From NCBI RefSeq assembly GCF_000812965.1, contig NZ_JSYN01000028.1, positions 89,585-153,584 on the forward strand: a stretch of DNA of 64,000 nt. Reading direction: 5' to 3'. The position numbers and the translations under genes were made by a program. Shown here piece after piece: positions 16,021 to 24,277 of the stretch. Under the pieces are notes generated by a model. The model ran no database searches, was not told where the DNA came from, and was given only the letters and a program-made list of their open reading frames with translations. Numbering within the stretch: position 1 is the first letter of the stretch; every line of letters begins with the position of its first letter. The stretch comes from Pedobacter kyungheensis (GTDB lineage: Bacteria > Bacteroidota > Bacteroidia > Sphingobacteriales > Sphingobacteriaceae).

Positions 16021-16470
16021 TTATTTTTTAGCCAGTACCTCGCCTACCAAATGTACGGTAGTAGTAGTCGGGTTGGCATTTGAGGTAACGGTTACCACTT
16101 TATCCTGCATGCCCATTTTACCTTCGCTGTTAAAAACCACGCTGATAATACCTTCTTTACCTGGCAAAATAGGCTCGCCCGGTACCTGAGGTATAGTACA
16201 GCCACAAGTTGCTGTTGCATTTGAAACAATAAGCGGACTTTTACCTGTATTTTTCAGTTTAAAATCGTGTTTTACTTTTTCGCCCTGTTCAATTTTACCG
16301 AAATCGTAAATATCGCGTTCAAACACAATAACCGGTGCATCGGCTGGCGCCACCTTAGCGGTTTTTGAGGTATCGTTTCCAGCCGAAGCTGTTTCTGAAG
16401 TTTGGTTATTTGCATTGCGGCAAGCTGTAAATGAAATCGCAGCAATGGCCAGGATAAATATTTTCTTCAT
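16021..16470 (-). CDS. DUF1573 lipoprotein
   Basis: 149 residues. The signal peptide ends in a lipobox-like FTAC (Cys17), followed by a Ser/Thr/Asn-rich linker and one DUF1573 domain (about 45-147). The domain has the family words FDFGKIEQGEKVKHDFKLKNTG and NATATCGCT, given here in part: DFGKIEQGEKVKHDF and ATCGCTIP. It is probably a periplasm-facing lipoprotein of Ig-like fold. The DUF1573-nusB pairing is conserved in Bacteroidota, but the function is unknown. Only 3 bp separate it from nusB. Confidence 0.88.
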   Translation of the reverse strand: MKKIFILAIAAISFTACRNANNQTSETASAGNDTSKTAKVAPADAPVIVFERDIYDFGKIEQGEKVKHDFKLKNTGKSPLIVSNATATCGCTIPQVPGEPILPGKEGIISVVFNSEGKMGMQDKVVTVTSNANPTTTTVHLVGEVLAKK

Positions 16471-16473
16471 TTT

Positions 16474-17424
16474 TTAGTCTTCAATTAATCCGCGGCCAAT
16501 CTTTTTAATGGTGTTATTTTTCTTAAGATCGCCCAAAATTTTATCTAAAATACCGTTAATAAACGAATTACTTTTCGGTGTACTGTAATCTTTTGAAAGT
16601 TCAAGGTACTCGTTAATGGTAACTTTTACCGGGATAGATGGGAAATTCAAAAGCTCGCAGATGGCCATTTTCATCAAAATGGTATCCATTAAAGCAATAC
16701 GTTCCGATTCCCAGTTTTTGGTCCTGTCGGCAATCAATTCCTGGTATTTGGCATCGTTTTGCAAGGTGTGTACAAAAAGATCCTGTACAAATTTGCTGTC
16801 TTCTACCCAATCGGCACTAATTTCGGTCAGTTTGTTCTTGAAAGGATCTTCTGAAGTAAAGTTTTTCAGGGTTTTGGCCACCATACCTTTCATTACCTCA
16901 TGATCTACCTGCCAGTTGATAAATTTCTCTTCAAAAACCTGGATAATGGCCTGGCTTTTTAAGATAATTTTACGGAAAATGTATTTGATGATATCTTTTG
17001 ATGATTCTAAACTTTCGTTCGGATCGGCAAGATAATCGGCATACTCTTTTGATGCTTTTAAAGCATTATAAACGGTTTTACGGATTTCAGGATCAAAACC
17101 CCAGTCTACCTTGTATTTTTTTACCGCTGCTGCATAATCAGGGTTTTGCTGCAATAAAACACTAAACTTATTGTGCAGCAATTTCATGTTCGGATTAATA
17201 TCCTCAGCTGTTTTAATGTGTTTGTTTGCGCGCTCTGCAGCGTCGTTAGCAGTAAATTCGGTAACCTCTACCAATAAAGATAACATCCAGATGTACATTT
17301 CGTACACGCTGTCGATGCTTTGCATTAAAGTTTTTAAATCACCTTTAATGTCTTTTTTGTCTGCCATGTGCCAAGCAAAAATGTTTTGCAAAGCTTTGAT
17401 TCTTAAGTGCCTTCTGTTTAACAT
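16474..17424 (-). CDS. nusB: Transcription antitermination protein NusB (long Bacteroidota form)
   Basis: 316 residues, about twice the length of proteobacterial NusB. The first half (MLNRRHLRIKALQNIFAW...) is a lineage-specific extension, and the C-terminal half holds the recognisable NusB fold with ERIALMDTILMKMAICELL and VKVTINEYLELSKDYST. NusB with NusE binds boxA RNA to promote rRNA antitermination. It is first in the run nusB, DUF1573, yajC, ybbR, coaE. Confidence 0.93.
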   Translation of the reverse strand: MLNRRHLRIKALQNIFAWHMADKKDIKGDLKTLMQSIDSVYEMYIWMLSLLVEVTEFTANDAAERANKHIKTAEDINPNMKLLHNKFSVLLQQNPDYAAAVKKYKVDWGFDPEIRKTVYNALKASKEYADYLADPNESLESSKDIIKYIFRKIILKSQAIIQVFEEKFINWQVDHEVMKGMVAKTLKNFTSEDPFKNKLTEISADWVEDSKFVQDLFVHTLQNDAKYQELIADRTKNWESERIALMDTILMKMAICELLNFPSIPVKVTINEYLELSKDYSTPKSNSFINGILDKILGDLKKNNTIKKIGRGLIED

Positions 17425-17474
17425 GAATGTAAGAACGAGTGTGGTTGTTTAAACCTGTTTTTAATAATTATTAT

Positions 17475-18563
17475 TTAATATGATGATTTAATTTTTTTAA
17501 TATCTGAAATCCGTTTTTCGGCAATGCGGTTAGCAGCAATATTGGTCGAGATATTTTCGGCCTTACTTAATTTAATCACGCTACGCGTGGCATCGTAGAT
17601 ATTCTCGGTAAGCTGTACGGTACGTTTTTTACCAAAACCAGTTAATTCCGAATAGCATGAAATTAAGCCTCCTGCATTAATCAGATAATCCGGTGCAAAT
17701 AAAATCCCCTTTTTCAAAAGCAATTCGCTATCTACAACCTCATCTTTTAGCTGATTGTTTGCCGAACCTGCAATAATTGCAAATTTCATTTTTTCAATGG
17801 TTTTGTTGTTTACCGTTGCTCCCATTGCACATGGTGCGTAAACATCAGCTTCAGTGGTAAAAATCTTATCGGCTTCAATTGGTTTTGCCTTGTATTTGCG
17901 GGCTACGTAAGTGAGTTGTTCCTGATTAATATCGCTGATTAAAACTTCGGCGTTTTCTTTTCTTAAAAGTGCTACCAAATGTTCGCCCACATTACCAATC
18001 CCTTGCACCACAATGGTTCTTCCGGCAAGCATATCCGTTCCGAAAACTTCCTTAACGCTGGCTTTAATACCTAAGTATACACCTTGTGCGGTAAATGGAG
18101 CGGGATTGCCGGCACCACCTATTGATTCGGGCACACCGGTAACATAATCGGTTTCCATGCGGATATATTCCATATCGCGCGTGTTGGTACCCATTTCCTC
18201 AGCGGTAATAAATTCGCCATTCAGGTTTTTAATAAACCTGCCATAGCTGCGCATTAAAGTTTCTGTTTTGTCTTTTCTCGAATCGCCGATGATTACGCCT
18301 TTACCACCGCCCAGGTTTAATCCTGTAATGGCAGCTTTATAAGTCATTCCGCGTGAGAGACGAAGGGCATCTTCCAGGGCTTCGTTTTCAGTTGCATAGC
18401 TCCACATGCGTGTACCGCCTAAAGCAGGACCTAATGTGGTATCGTGTATCGCAATAATTGCTTTTAAACCTGTGTCGGGATCATTGCAAAAAACCAACTT
18501 TTTGTGCCCGTAAGCACTTAATTGATCTAAAATGGAAAAATCTGTCTGCGAATTTGCTGGCAT
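17475..18563 (-). CDS. Glu/Leu/Phe/Val dehydrogenase (leucine dehydrogenase type)
   Basis: 362 residues. NAD-dependent oxidative deamination of branched-chain or aromatic amino acids to 2-oxo acids. The catalytic glycine-rich loop with its lysine is LNLGGGKGVIIGD, the substrate region is GGTRMW, and the Rossmann motif is VVQGIGNVGEH. Length and the GPALGGTRMW signature favour leucine or phenylalanine dehydrogenase over the longer glutamate enzymes. A TAnnTTTG box lies 24 bp upstream of the ATG. Confidence 0.9.
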   Translation of the reverse strand: MPANSQTDFSILDQLSAYGHKKLVFCNDPDTGLKAIIAIHDTTLGPALGGTRMWSYATENEALEDALRLSRGMTYKAAITGLNLGGGKGVIIGDSRKDKTETLMRSYGRFIKNLNGEFITAEEMGTNTRDMEYIRMETDYVTGVPESIGGAGNPAPFTAQGVYLGIKASVKEVFGTDMLAGRTIVVQGIGNVGEHLVALLRKENAEVLISDINQEQLTYVARKYKAKPIEADKIFTTEADVYAPCAMGATVNNKTIEKMKFAIIAGSANNQLKDEVVDSELLLKKGILFAPDYLINAGGLISCYSELTGFGKKRTVQLTENIYDATRSVIKLSKAENISTNIAANRIAEKRISDIKKIKSSY

Positions 18564-18586
18564 ATGAACGTTCGGATAACCTGCTG

Positions 18587-18594
18587 CAAAATTA
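18587..18594 (-). promoter_or_regulatory. Candidate -7 box of the leucine-type dehydrogenase
   Basis: Minus strand TAATTTTG, an exact TAnnTTTG match, 24 bp before the ATG. Confidence 0.6.
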
Positions 18595-18761
18595 GAATAA
18601 AAAACGATTATTACATGTATTTAACGAAACTATAACAAAATTAATTCTGCCGTGCTATACCTTGTAGTTCTAAAAGCCCCGGACTTAAGAAAAATATGTC
18701 ATTAATTTTTAAAGCTTAAACACCGATGCATAAATATGCTGTTTGAAATAACAAATTTATC

Positions 18762-18769
18762 TAAGTTTG
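18762..18769 (+). promoter_or_regulatory. -7 box almost abutting the ABC exporter start
   Basis: TAAGTTTG, an exact TAnnTTTG match. It ends 6 bp before the ATG at 18776, so the transcript would start at or very near the A of the start codon. A TTTG (18742-18745) with 16 bp between them may be the -33 element. Confidence 0.55.
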
Positions 18770-18775
18770 TACAAC

Positions 18776-20566
18776 ATGAAACATCTGAGCCGATTAAATA
18801 AGTACTTTCTAAAATACAAGTGGTGGATTATTCCGGGAAGTATTTTCGTAGTAATTTCGAATATTTTTGGTGTAGTGCCCGCTCAGGTGATTGGCTATGC
18901 AGTTGACCTGATTACTGAAAATATCCAGATTTTTAACCTCTTTAGCGGATTTAACCGTCAGGCTATCATTTATGATATTTTTAGCAGCAATCTGTTATAC
19001 TTTGGCTTGCTGGTTATAGCGCTTTATTTAATGCGTGGTTTGTTTTTATTTTTTATGCGGCAAACCATTATTTTAATGTCGCGGCATATTGAATTCGATA
19101 TGAAAAATGACATTTACCAACATTATCAGGAGCTGAGCTTAGGTTTTTATCGTCGCAACAATACCGGCGATTTAATGAACCGGGCTACTGAAGATGTAAA
19201 TCGCGTGCGCATGTATGTTGGTCCGGCCATTATGTACACTATTAACACCTTTGTATTATCTGTGCTCATCATCTGGTCGATGTTTGATGTAAACTCCAAA
19301 CTGGCCATTTACTGTTTACTTCCCCTGCCCTTTCTGGTGATCATTATTTATTATGTAAACACGCTTATCTTTAAAAAGAGTGGAAAGATACAGGAGCGTT
19401 TATCAGATTTATCGAGTTTTGTGCAGGAACGCTTTTCGGGCATCAGAATTATTAAATCGTATGTGCGCGAAGATTATACGCGCAATATGTTCGAAATACA
19501 GAGTAATGAGTATAAAAAAGATTCGATGGGTTTGGTAAGGGTTTCGGCTTTGTTTTACCCTACCATGTTGCTGCTCATTGGCCTGAGTACTATTTTAACC
19601 ATTTATATAGGAGGTATACAGGTAATGAATGGCAGTATTACGGCTGGCAACATTGCCGAATTTATCATTTACATTAACCAGTTAACTTTTCCGGTAACGA
19701 TGCTGGGTTGGGTAACTTCGTTAATACAAAGGGCAGCCGCATCGCAGAAAAGAATCAACGAATTTCTGGATATTCCTTCCGATATCCAGTCGACTGAAAC
19801 TGAAGAACGTGTATTGGCAGGAAATATTAAATTCGACCAGGTAAGCTTTACTTATCCGGATACTGGCATTGAAGCACTAAAAAATGTAAGTTTTGAAATA
19901 AAAAGCGGCGAATTTGTGGCCATTATTGGTAAAACCGGCTCGGGCAAATCTACTTTGGCCAACCTGATTATGCGGATGTACGATGTAGAAAACGGCCAGA
20001 TTGATGTAGATGGTAAAAATATTAAGGCATTGAACCTGAAAGATTACCGCGGGCAAATTGGCTTTGTACCACAAGAAGTTTTCCTTTTTTCGGATACAAT
20101 TAAAAACAACATTGCCTTTGGTTTAGATACGGTTACCGATGAGGAAGTTTACACAGCGGCCAAAAATGCATCGGTTTATAACAACATTATCGATTTTGAC
20201 GAAAAGTTCGAAACCATGCTTGGCGAACGGGGTATAACGCTCTCCGGCGGACAAAAACAGCGTGTTTCTATTGCACGGGCGCTGATCAAATCACCTAAAA
20301 TTTTAATATTTGATGATTGTCTTTCGGCGGTTGACACGAAAACAGAGGAAGAAATCTTACAAAACCTGGGTAAAATTATGCTTGGAAAAACCAGTATTTT
20401 AATTGCTCACAGAATTTCTACAATTAAAAATGCGGATAAAATTTTAGTGCTCGATGACGGAAAAATCATTGAACAAGGCACACACAATGAATTACTTAGT
20501 AAAAACGGCAGTTATACGGAGCTTTATAACAACCAACTTTTAGAGGAAGAAAGCCGCACGTTTTAA
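18776..20566 (+). CDS. ABC exporter, fused permease and ATPase
   Basis: 596 residues from the ATG at 18776 (the frame extends to a TTG inside the -7 box). The N-terminal six-helix exporter domain is about residues 20-320. The nucleotide-binding domain (about 340-590) has Walker A GKTGSGKST, signature LSGGQKQR and H-loop AHRIS. Walker B reads ILIFDDCLSAVD: the residue after the Walker B Asp is Asp, where active NBDs carry Glu. This is the pattern of the weak site in heterodimeric exporters, yet no partner gene adjoins it. A lipid or drug substrate is possible; I cannot choose. Confidence 0.9.
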   Translation: MKHLSRLNKYFLKYKWWIIPGSIFVVISNIFGVVPAQVIGYAVDLITENIQIFNLFSGFNRQAIIYDIFSSNLLYFGLLVIALYLMRGLFLFFMRQTIILMSRHIEFDMKNDIYQHYQELSLGFYRRNNTGDLMNRATEDVNRVRMYVGPAIMYTINTFVLSVLIIWSMFDVNSKLAIYCLLPLPFLVIIIYYVNTLIFKKSGKIQERLSDLSSFVQERFSGIRIIKSYVREDYTRNMFEIQSNEYKKDSMGLVRVSALFYPTMLLLIGLSTILTIYIGGIQVMNGSITAGNIAEFIIYINQLTFPVTMLGWVTSLIQRAAASQKRINEFLDIPSDIQSTETEERVLAGNIKFDQVSFTYPDTGIEALKNVSFEIKSGEFVAIIGKTGSGKSTLANLIMRMYDVENGQIDVDGKNIKALNLKDYRGQIGFVPQEVFLFSDTIKNNIAFGLDTVTDEEVYTAAKNASVYNNIIDFDEKFETMLGERGITLSGGQKQRVSIARALIKSPKILIFDDCLSAVDTKTEEEILQNLGKIMLGKTSILIAHRISTIKNADKILVLDDGKIIEQGTHNELLSKNGSYTELYNNQLLEEESRTF

Positions 20567-20583
20567 ATTGTATCAAAATTGTA

Positions 20584-20614
20584 TTTTGAACTTTAAATAT
20601 TTGCTTTATATTTA
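20584..20614 (+). promoter_or_regulatory. Candidate promoter of the PUR/DUF3276 gene
   Basis: TTTTG (20584-20588), 18 bp, then TATATTTA (20607-20614), one mismatch from TAnnTTTG. It leads to the ATG at 20646 with a leader of about 25 nt. Confidence 0.5.
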
Positions 20615-20645
20615 CCGAAACCAAAAACCAACATCAATACCAACC

Positions 20646-20966
20646 ATGGGAGAATTCGACAACAAGGAAAGAGAAGAAGTTTTTTCAAAGAAAGTAAGAG
20701 CAGGTAAGAGAACTTATTTCTTCGACGTGAAGGCTACGAGATCGGGTGATTATTATTTAACAGTTACCGAAAGCAAGAAAAGATTAGAAGACGGTGTATT
20801 TGTAAAACATAAAATCTTTTTATACAAAGAAGATTTCGAAAAATTTGCCGAGGGCCTGAACGAAACTGTTGATTATATCAAAACCCACCAGGATGTGGTT
20901 GAAAAACGTTACGAATATTCAGAAAACGGAGAACATAGCAGATCAGGCGATGATTTTTCTTTCTAA
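20646..20966 (+). CDS. PUR-alpha-like DNA/RNA-binding protein (DUF3276)
   Basis: 106 residues from ATG 20646 (MGEFDNKEREEVFSKK); the frame is open further upstream, but that region contains the promoter. It is a single PUR repeat with the basic beta-sheet pattern VRAGKRTYFFDVKATRSGDYYLTVTE, given in part: KRTYFFDVKATRSG. Bacterial PUR proteins, first studied in Borrelia, bind single-stranded nucleic acid. The acidic/hydrophilic tail ends SGDDFSF. It is monocistronic, with a strong terminator after it. Confidence 0.88.
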   Translation: MGEFDNKEREEVFSKKVRAGKRTYFFDVKATRSGDYYLTVTESKKRLEDGVFVKHKIFLYKEDFEKFAEGLNETVDYIKTHQDVVEKRYEYSENGEHSRSGDDFSF

Positions 20967-20983
20967 GTAATATAATTTCACAA

Positions 20984-21022
20984 AAAAAGCCTTTGCAAAG
21001 TAAAAATTGCAAAGGCTTTTTT
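20984..21022. terminator. Bidirectional terminator between PUR and DUF5362 genes
   Basis: 15-bp stem AAAAAGCCTTTGCAA (20984-20998), loop AGTAAAAA, TTGCAAAGGCTTTTT (21007-21021). It has A and T tracts on both sides, so it can serve the convergent genes. Confidence 0.92.
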
Positions 21023-21038
21023 ATACGCTGTATTTATT

Positions 21039-21500
21039 TTAACGTACAGCCAGGCCTGCACCTACTAAGAATACCAGTAAAAAATAGCCTACAATAACGG
21101 CGATGGTAATGATTCCCCAAAATTTAAACAGAGATTTTAAACTCAATATAGCAGTATCTAAACTTTCTTGATCGCCAAATAACACGCCTTGTTTACCCTT
21201 ATTGGCCAATCTGAACAATAAAATGCTGGGATAGAAATAAAATAAGCCTAAGAGCAAATAAACCACGGTTACAATGGTTGCACCTCCCTGCCCCAGCGGA
21301 GCAAACTGTTTAGCGAGGCCAGGGTTGCCCGAAATAATTGAAGGTATACTCAATGCAGCCAAAATGATAAATGCGGCAAATATAAAACCAACAATCGATA
21401 AGAATTTGGCCCATTTTGTAATATCGTAAAGGTAGCTCCGCATTTCTTCGGTAACGATTAATTTTACCTCCTGAGGCACGTCTTGTTCTAAATCTTCCAT
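21039..21500 (-). CDS. DUF5362 membrane protein
   Basis: 153 residues. A soluble acidic N-terminus (MEDLEQDVPQEV) is followed by TEEMRSYLYDITKWAKFLSI and three to four membrane segments (about 32-55, 75-98, 125-150). Between them lies the conserved LANKGKQGVLFGDQESLDTA, here a cytoplasmic loop. This matches the DUF5362 family of Bacteroidota; its function is unknown. Confidence 0.8.
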   Translation of the reverse strand: MEDLEQDVPQEVKLIVTEEMRSYLYDITKWAKFLSIVGFIFAAFIILAALSIPSIISGNPGLAKQFAPLGQGGATIVTVVYLLLGLFYFYPSILLFRLANKGKQGVLFGDQESLDTAILSLKSLFKFWGIITIAVIVGYFLLVFLVGAGLAVR

Positions 21501-21585
21501 GTGTGTGATCTGTAATTTTTGTTAAACTTAGATAAAATATCGATCTGCCACAAATTACTGCCTTTATTTAAAGGTTTTAAAAGCT

Positions 21586-21593
21586 TATCTTTG
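21586..21593 (+). promoter_or_regulatory. Candidate -7 box upstream of ychF
   Basis: TATCTTTG, an exact TAnnTTTG match. It is about 100 bp before the ATG; the leader contains one of the ACTATTGACTAT-type words seen in the repeat fields at 44.3 and 47.2 kb. Confidence 0.5.
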
Positions 21594-21692
21594 CCCGATT
21601 TTTAGGCGGAAGGCGCAGAAGCATGGAGTATAGGTTTTGAACTATGAACCATCAACTAAAAAACTATTGACTATAAAATAACTAAAATATAA

Positions 21693-22793
21693 ATGGCATT
21701 ACAATGTGGTATTGTGGGTTTACCAAATGTTGGTAAATCGACTCTTTTTAACTGTTTATCAAACGCAAAAGCGCAGGCAGCAAACTTTCCCTTTTGTACT
21801 ATTGAGCCCAATGTTGGCGTAATTACAGTACCTGACGACAGGTTGACTAAACTTGCTGAGCTGGTTAAACCAAACAAAGTGCAGCCCAATACCATCGAAA
21901 TTGTAGATATTGCCGGTTTAGTAAAAGGAGCATCGAAAGGTGAAGGCTTAGGAAACCAGTTTTTAGGAAACATCCGTGCGACCAATGCAATTATACACGT
22001 TTTACGTTGTTTTGATGATGGTAACGTAATCCACGTAGATGGTTCTGTTGACCCGATCCGCGACAGGGAAATTATTGATACCGAATTGCAGCTTAAAGAT
22101 TTGGATACTGTAGATAAACGTATCCAAAAAGTTGAAAAAATGGCTAAAACAGGTGGCGATAAAGATGCAAAACGCACTTACGAAATTTTAACTGTAGTAA
22201 AATCTCACCTGGAAAGCGGAAAATCAGTTCGTACGGCGCCATTAGCTTCAGAAGATTTCGATTTCATACTGGATTTAGGTTTACTTACGCAAAAACCTGT
22301 AATGTATGTATGTAATGTAGATGAAGCATCGGTAGTTACCGGCAACAAATATGTTGATCTGGTTAAAGCAAATGTGGCTGATGAAAACGCTGAGGTTTTG
22401 GTTATTTCTGCTAAAATTGAGTCGGAAATTGCTGAACTGGAAAGCTATGAGGAACGTCAGGAGTTTTTAGCTGATTTAGGTTTAACTGAATCGGGTGTAA
22501 ACAAACTGATTCGCGCAGCTTACAAATTATTAAACCTTTATACTTACTTTACTGCTGGTGTGCAAGAAGTACGTGCCTGGACGATTACCAAAGGATTTAC
22601 AGCACCACAAGCCGCTGGTGTGATCCACACTGATTTTGAAAAAGGTTTTATCCGCGCAGAGGTAATTAAATACAACGATTTCGTAACCCTTGGTTCAGAA
22701 AATGCATGTAAAGATGCCGGTAAGCTGGGTGTAGAAGGTAAAACTTATGTGGTTGAAGATGGAGACATTATGCACTTCAGGTTTAATGTTTAA
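21693..22793 (+). CDS. ychF: Redox-regulated ATPase YchF (OLA1 family)
   Basis: 366 residues. Obg-family P-loop NTPase with G1 GLPNVGKST (9-17), DIAGLVKGAS (G3) and the altered G4 NVDEAS that gives ATP rather than GTP preference. The C-terminal TGS domain begins around YTYFTAGVQEVRAWT and ends with the typical VEDGDIMHFRFNV. It is ribosome-associated and a negative regulator of oxidative-stress responses in E. coli. Confidence 0.97.
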   Translation: MALQCGIVGLPNVGKSTLFNCLSNAKAQAANFPFCTIEPNVGVITVPDDRLTKLAELVKPNKVQPNTIEIVDIAGLVKGASKGEGLGNQFLGNIRATNAIIHVLRCFDDGNVIHVDGSVDPIRDREIIDTELQLKDLDTVDKRIQKVEKMAKTGGDKDAKRTYEILTVVKSHLESGKSVRTAPLASEDFDFILDLGLLTQKPVMYVCNVDEASVVTGNKYVDLVKANVADENAEVLVISAKIESEIAELESYEERQEFLADLGLTESGVNKLIRAAYKLLNLYTYFTAGVQEVRAWTITKGFTAPQAAGVIHTDFEKGFIRAEVIKYNDFVTLGSENACKDAGKLGVEGKTYVVEDGDIMHFRFNV

Positions 22794-22834
22794 ACCAAAG
22801 TACAAAGAAGATTTTCCAAAATCATAATAGAAAT

Positions 22835-22862
22835 AAAGCCGCCTGAAGAAGGCGGTTTTTTT
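22835..22862 (+). terminator. Terminator of ychF
   Basis: CCGCC (22839-22843), loop TGAAGAA, GGCGG (22851-22855), then seven T residues. Confidence 0.88.
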
Positions 22863-22907
22863 ATTCTTTAATATTTATTCACAAGAAAAAACTTATAAAC
22901 AAACTAA

Positions 22908-23453
22908 ATGACGCTCAATTTCATCATAACCGAAGAAGATTACTTACAATCAAGACTTTTCATTTCTTCAAAAAACAAAACAGTAAAAAGAGCCAGAAAA
23001 AGGAATTGGATCATCCTTAGTGGAGCTTTTTTTATCGCTAGTTTAATTTCTTTTCTTCCAGATGACAGGTTTTTAGGCTATTATTTTTTCATAATTGCGA
23101 TACTTACTTTACTATTTTATCCTAAATACCAAAAAAGAGTATACAAGCGGCACTATAAAAAATTTGTTAATGAGAACTTAAGCCACCATTTCAATGAATC
23201 TGCAACAATTACTTTCAATACAGATTCGGTTGAAATGACTGACAAAACAGGTTATACTCAGATGAAACTTACAGAAATAGACCAGGTTACTGAAATTGAA
23301 AAATATTTTTACCTCAGAACCAAATCCAATCAATATTTAATTATCCCCAAAGACCGATTAAGTGAATTGGATAACGTCAGATCTTTTTTCGTAAGCCTGG
23401 CTAAACAATTAAATATCGAGTTTATAACAGAATTAAACTGGAAATGGAATTAA
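22908..23453 (+). CDS. YcxB-like membrane protein
   Basis: 181 residues. A short N-terminal soluble segment (TEEDYLQSRLF) precedes two membrane helices (about 40-58 and 63-80), and a C-terminal cytoplasmic beta-rich domain follows. The latter has the YcxB-type pattern FNTDSVEMTDKTGYTQMKLTEID and KSNQYLIIPKDRL, quoted here in short: SVEMTDKTGYTQMKLTEID. The YcxB-like family has no assigned function. It is monocistronic between two repeat-containing spacers. Confidence 0.75.
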   Translation: MTLNFIITEEDYLQSRLFISSKNKTVKRARKRNWIILSGAFFIASLISFLPDDRFLGYYFFIIAILTLLFYPKYQKRVYKRHYKKFVNENLSHHFNESATITFNTDSVEMTDKTGYTQMKLTEIDQVTEIEKYFYLRTKSNQYLIIPKDRLSELDNVRSFFVSLAKQLNIEFITELNWKWN

Positions 23454-23460
23454 TGGGTTA

Positions 23461-23623
23461 CACCAACATTTGTCATGCTGAGCGGAGTCGAAGCGCTATA
23501 TAAAGCAATGTGATTTTGTTCTGATTATCATGACATAATCCAATAGGAAGGTCGTCATTCCTGCGAATGTAGAGATCTTAAATACTTGTGTATTTAGATT
23601 CCCAGTCAAGCTGGGAATGACGA
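23461..23623. repeat. Dispersed intergenic repeats (GTCATGCTGAGC and CGTCATTCC types)
   Basis: The first part (about 23470-23494) reads TGTCATGCTGAGCGGAGTC, related to the CGTCATGCTGAAC word at the window's right end. The second is a 72-bp palindrome with outer arms TCGTCATTCC (23552-23561) and GGAATGACGA (23614-23623) and an inner AAATAC-TTGT-GTATTT. They fill the spacer between the YcxB-like and HAD genes. Confidence 0.7.
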
Positions 23624-23657
23624 TTCCAATTATAAAAAGCATAACAAATTCATGTTA

Positions 23658-24272
23658 TTAAACCTCCAGCCCATAGGCTGCCAGCTGTGCTTTGGTGTCT
23701 TCGTAATCGGTATGGTGTATGCCTTTCAAGCCCAATTGTTCTGCAACCTGCACAAAGAGCATCCTGTCGTCGATATACAAACTGGTATCTACATCGCTTT
23801 GCGAAATATCGATGGCTACTTTAAAAATATCGGCATCGGGCTTACGGAAATGCACAAAGCTGGATGAAACGAAGAAATCGACAAATTCATTTAGCTTAAA
23901 GGTATTGATGCGGTATTGATTCAGCTCGCGACCTTCGTTACTGATTACCGCAACTTTAAGGTTGTATTTCTTCTTCAAATCGCAAATCAGCTGGATCATT
24001 TCGGGATAAGCCAATGATTTCTTGAACATAAATTCTTTAAAATCATCGTAACTGAAACTCCGTTCTTCAAAGAAAACGATACGCTCCAGGTATTCGTCCA
24101 AAGTAAGTTTCCCTACTTCATAGGTATCAAAAGTAAGGTGATGACGTTCTTCGAGATCAACTGAATCCAGGTTAAACAGCACCGAAGCTTCGCCCCTTGC
24201 CCGCCTGTCCCAGCCATTGGTTAATAAAACGCCACCGATATCGGTAAAAAGTGTGGTTATTTTCTTCTCCAT
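23658..24272 (-). CDS. HAD-superfamily hydrolase (YihX-like)
   Basis: 204 residues. HAD motif I FTDIGGVLL (Asp11; Gly13 replaces the usual second Asp, as in the YihX/haloacid dehalogenase-like group), motif II VISNEGRE, and motif III/IV around FRKPDADIFK and LYIDDRMLFV. It is a probable small-molecule phosphatase or dehalogenase-like enzyme; the substrate is unknown. Its ATG follows the mgtE stop by 5 bp in the direction of transcription, so the two are co-transcribed. Confidence 0.85.
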   Translation of the reverse strand: MEKKITTLFTDIGGVLLTNGWDRRARGEASVLFNLDSVDLEERHHLTFDTYEVGKLTLDEYLERIVFFEERSFSYDDFKEFMFKKSLAYPEMIQLICDLKKKYNLKVAVISNEGRELNQYRINTFKLNEFVDFFVSSSFVHFRKPDADIFKVAIDISQSDVDTSLYIDDRMLFVQVAEQLGLKGIHHTDYEDTKAQLAAYGLEV

Positions 24273-24277
24273 ATATG

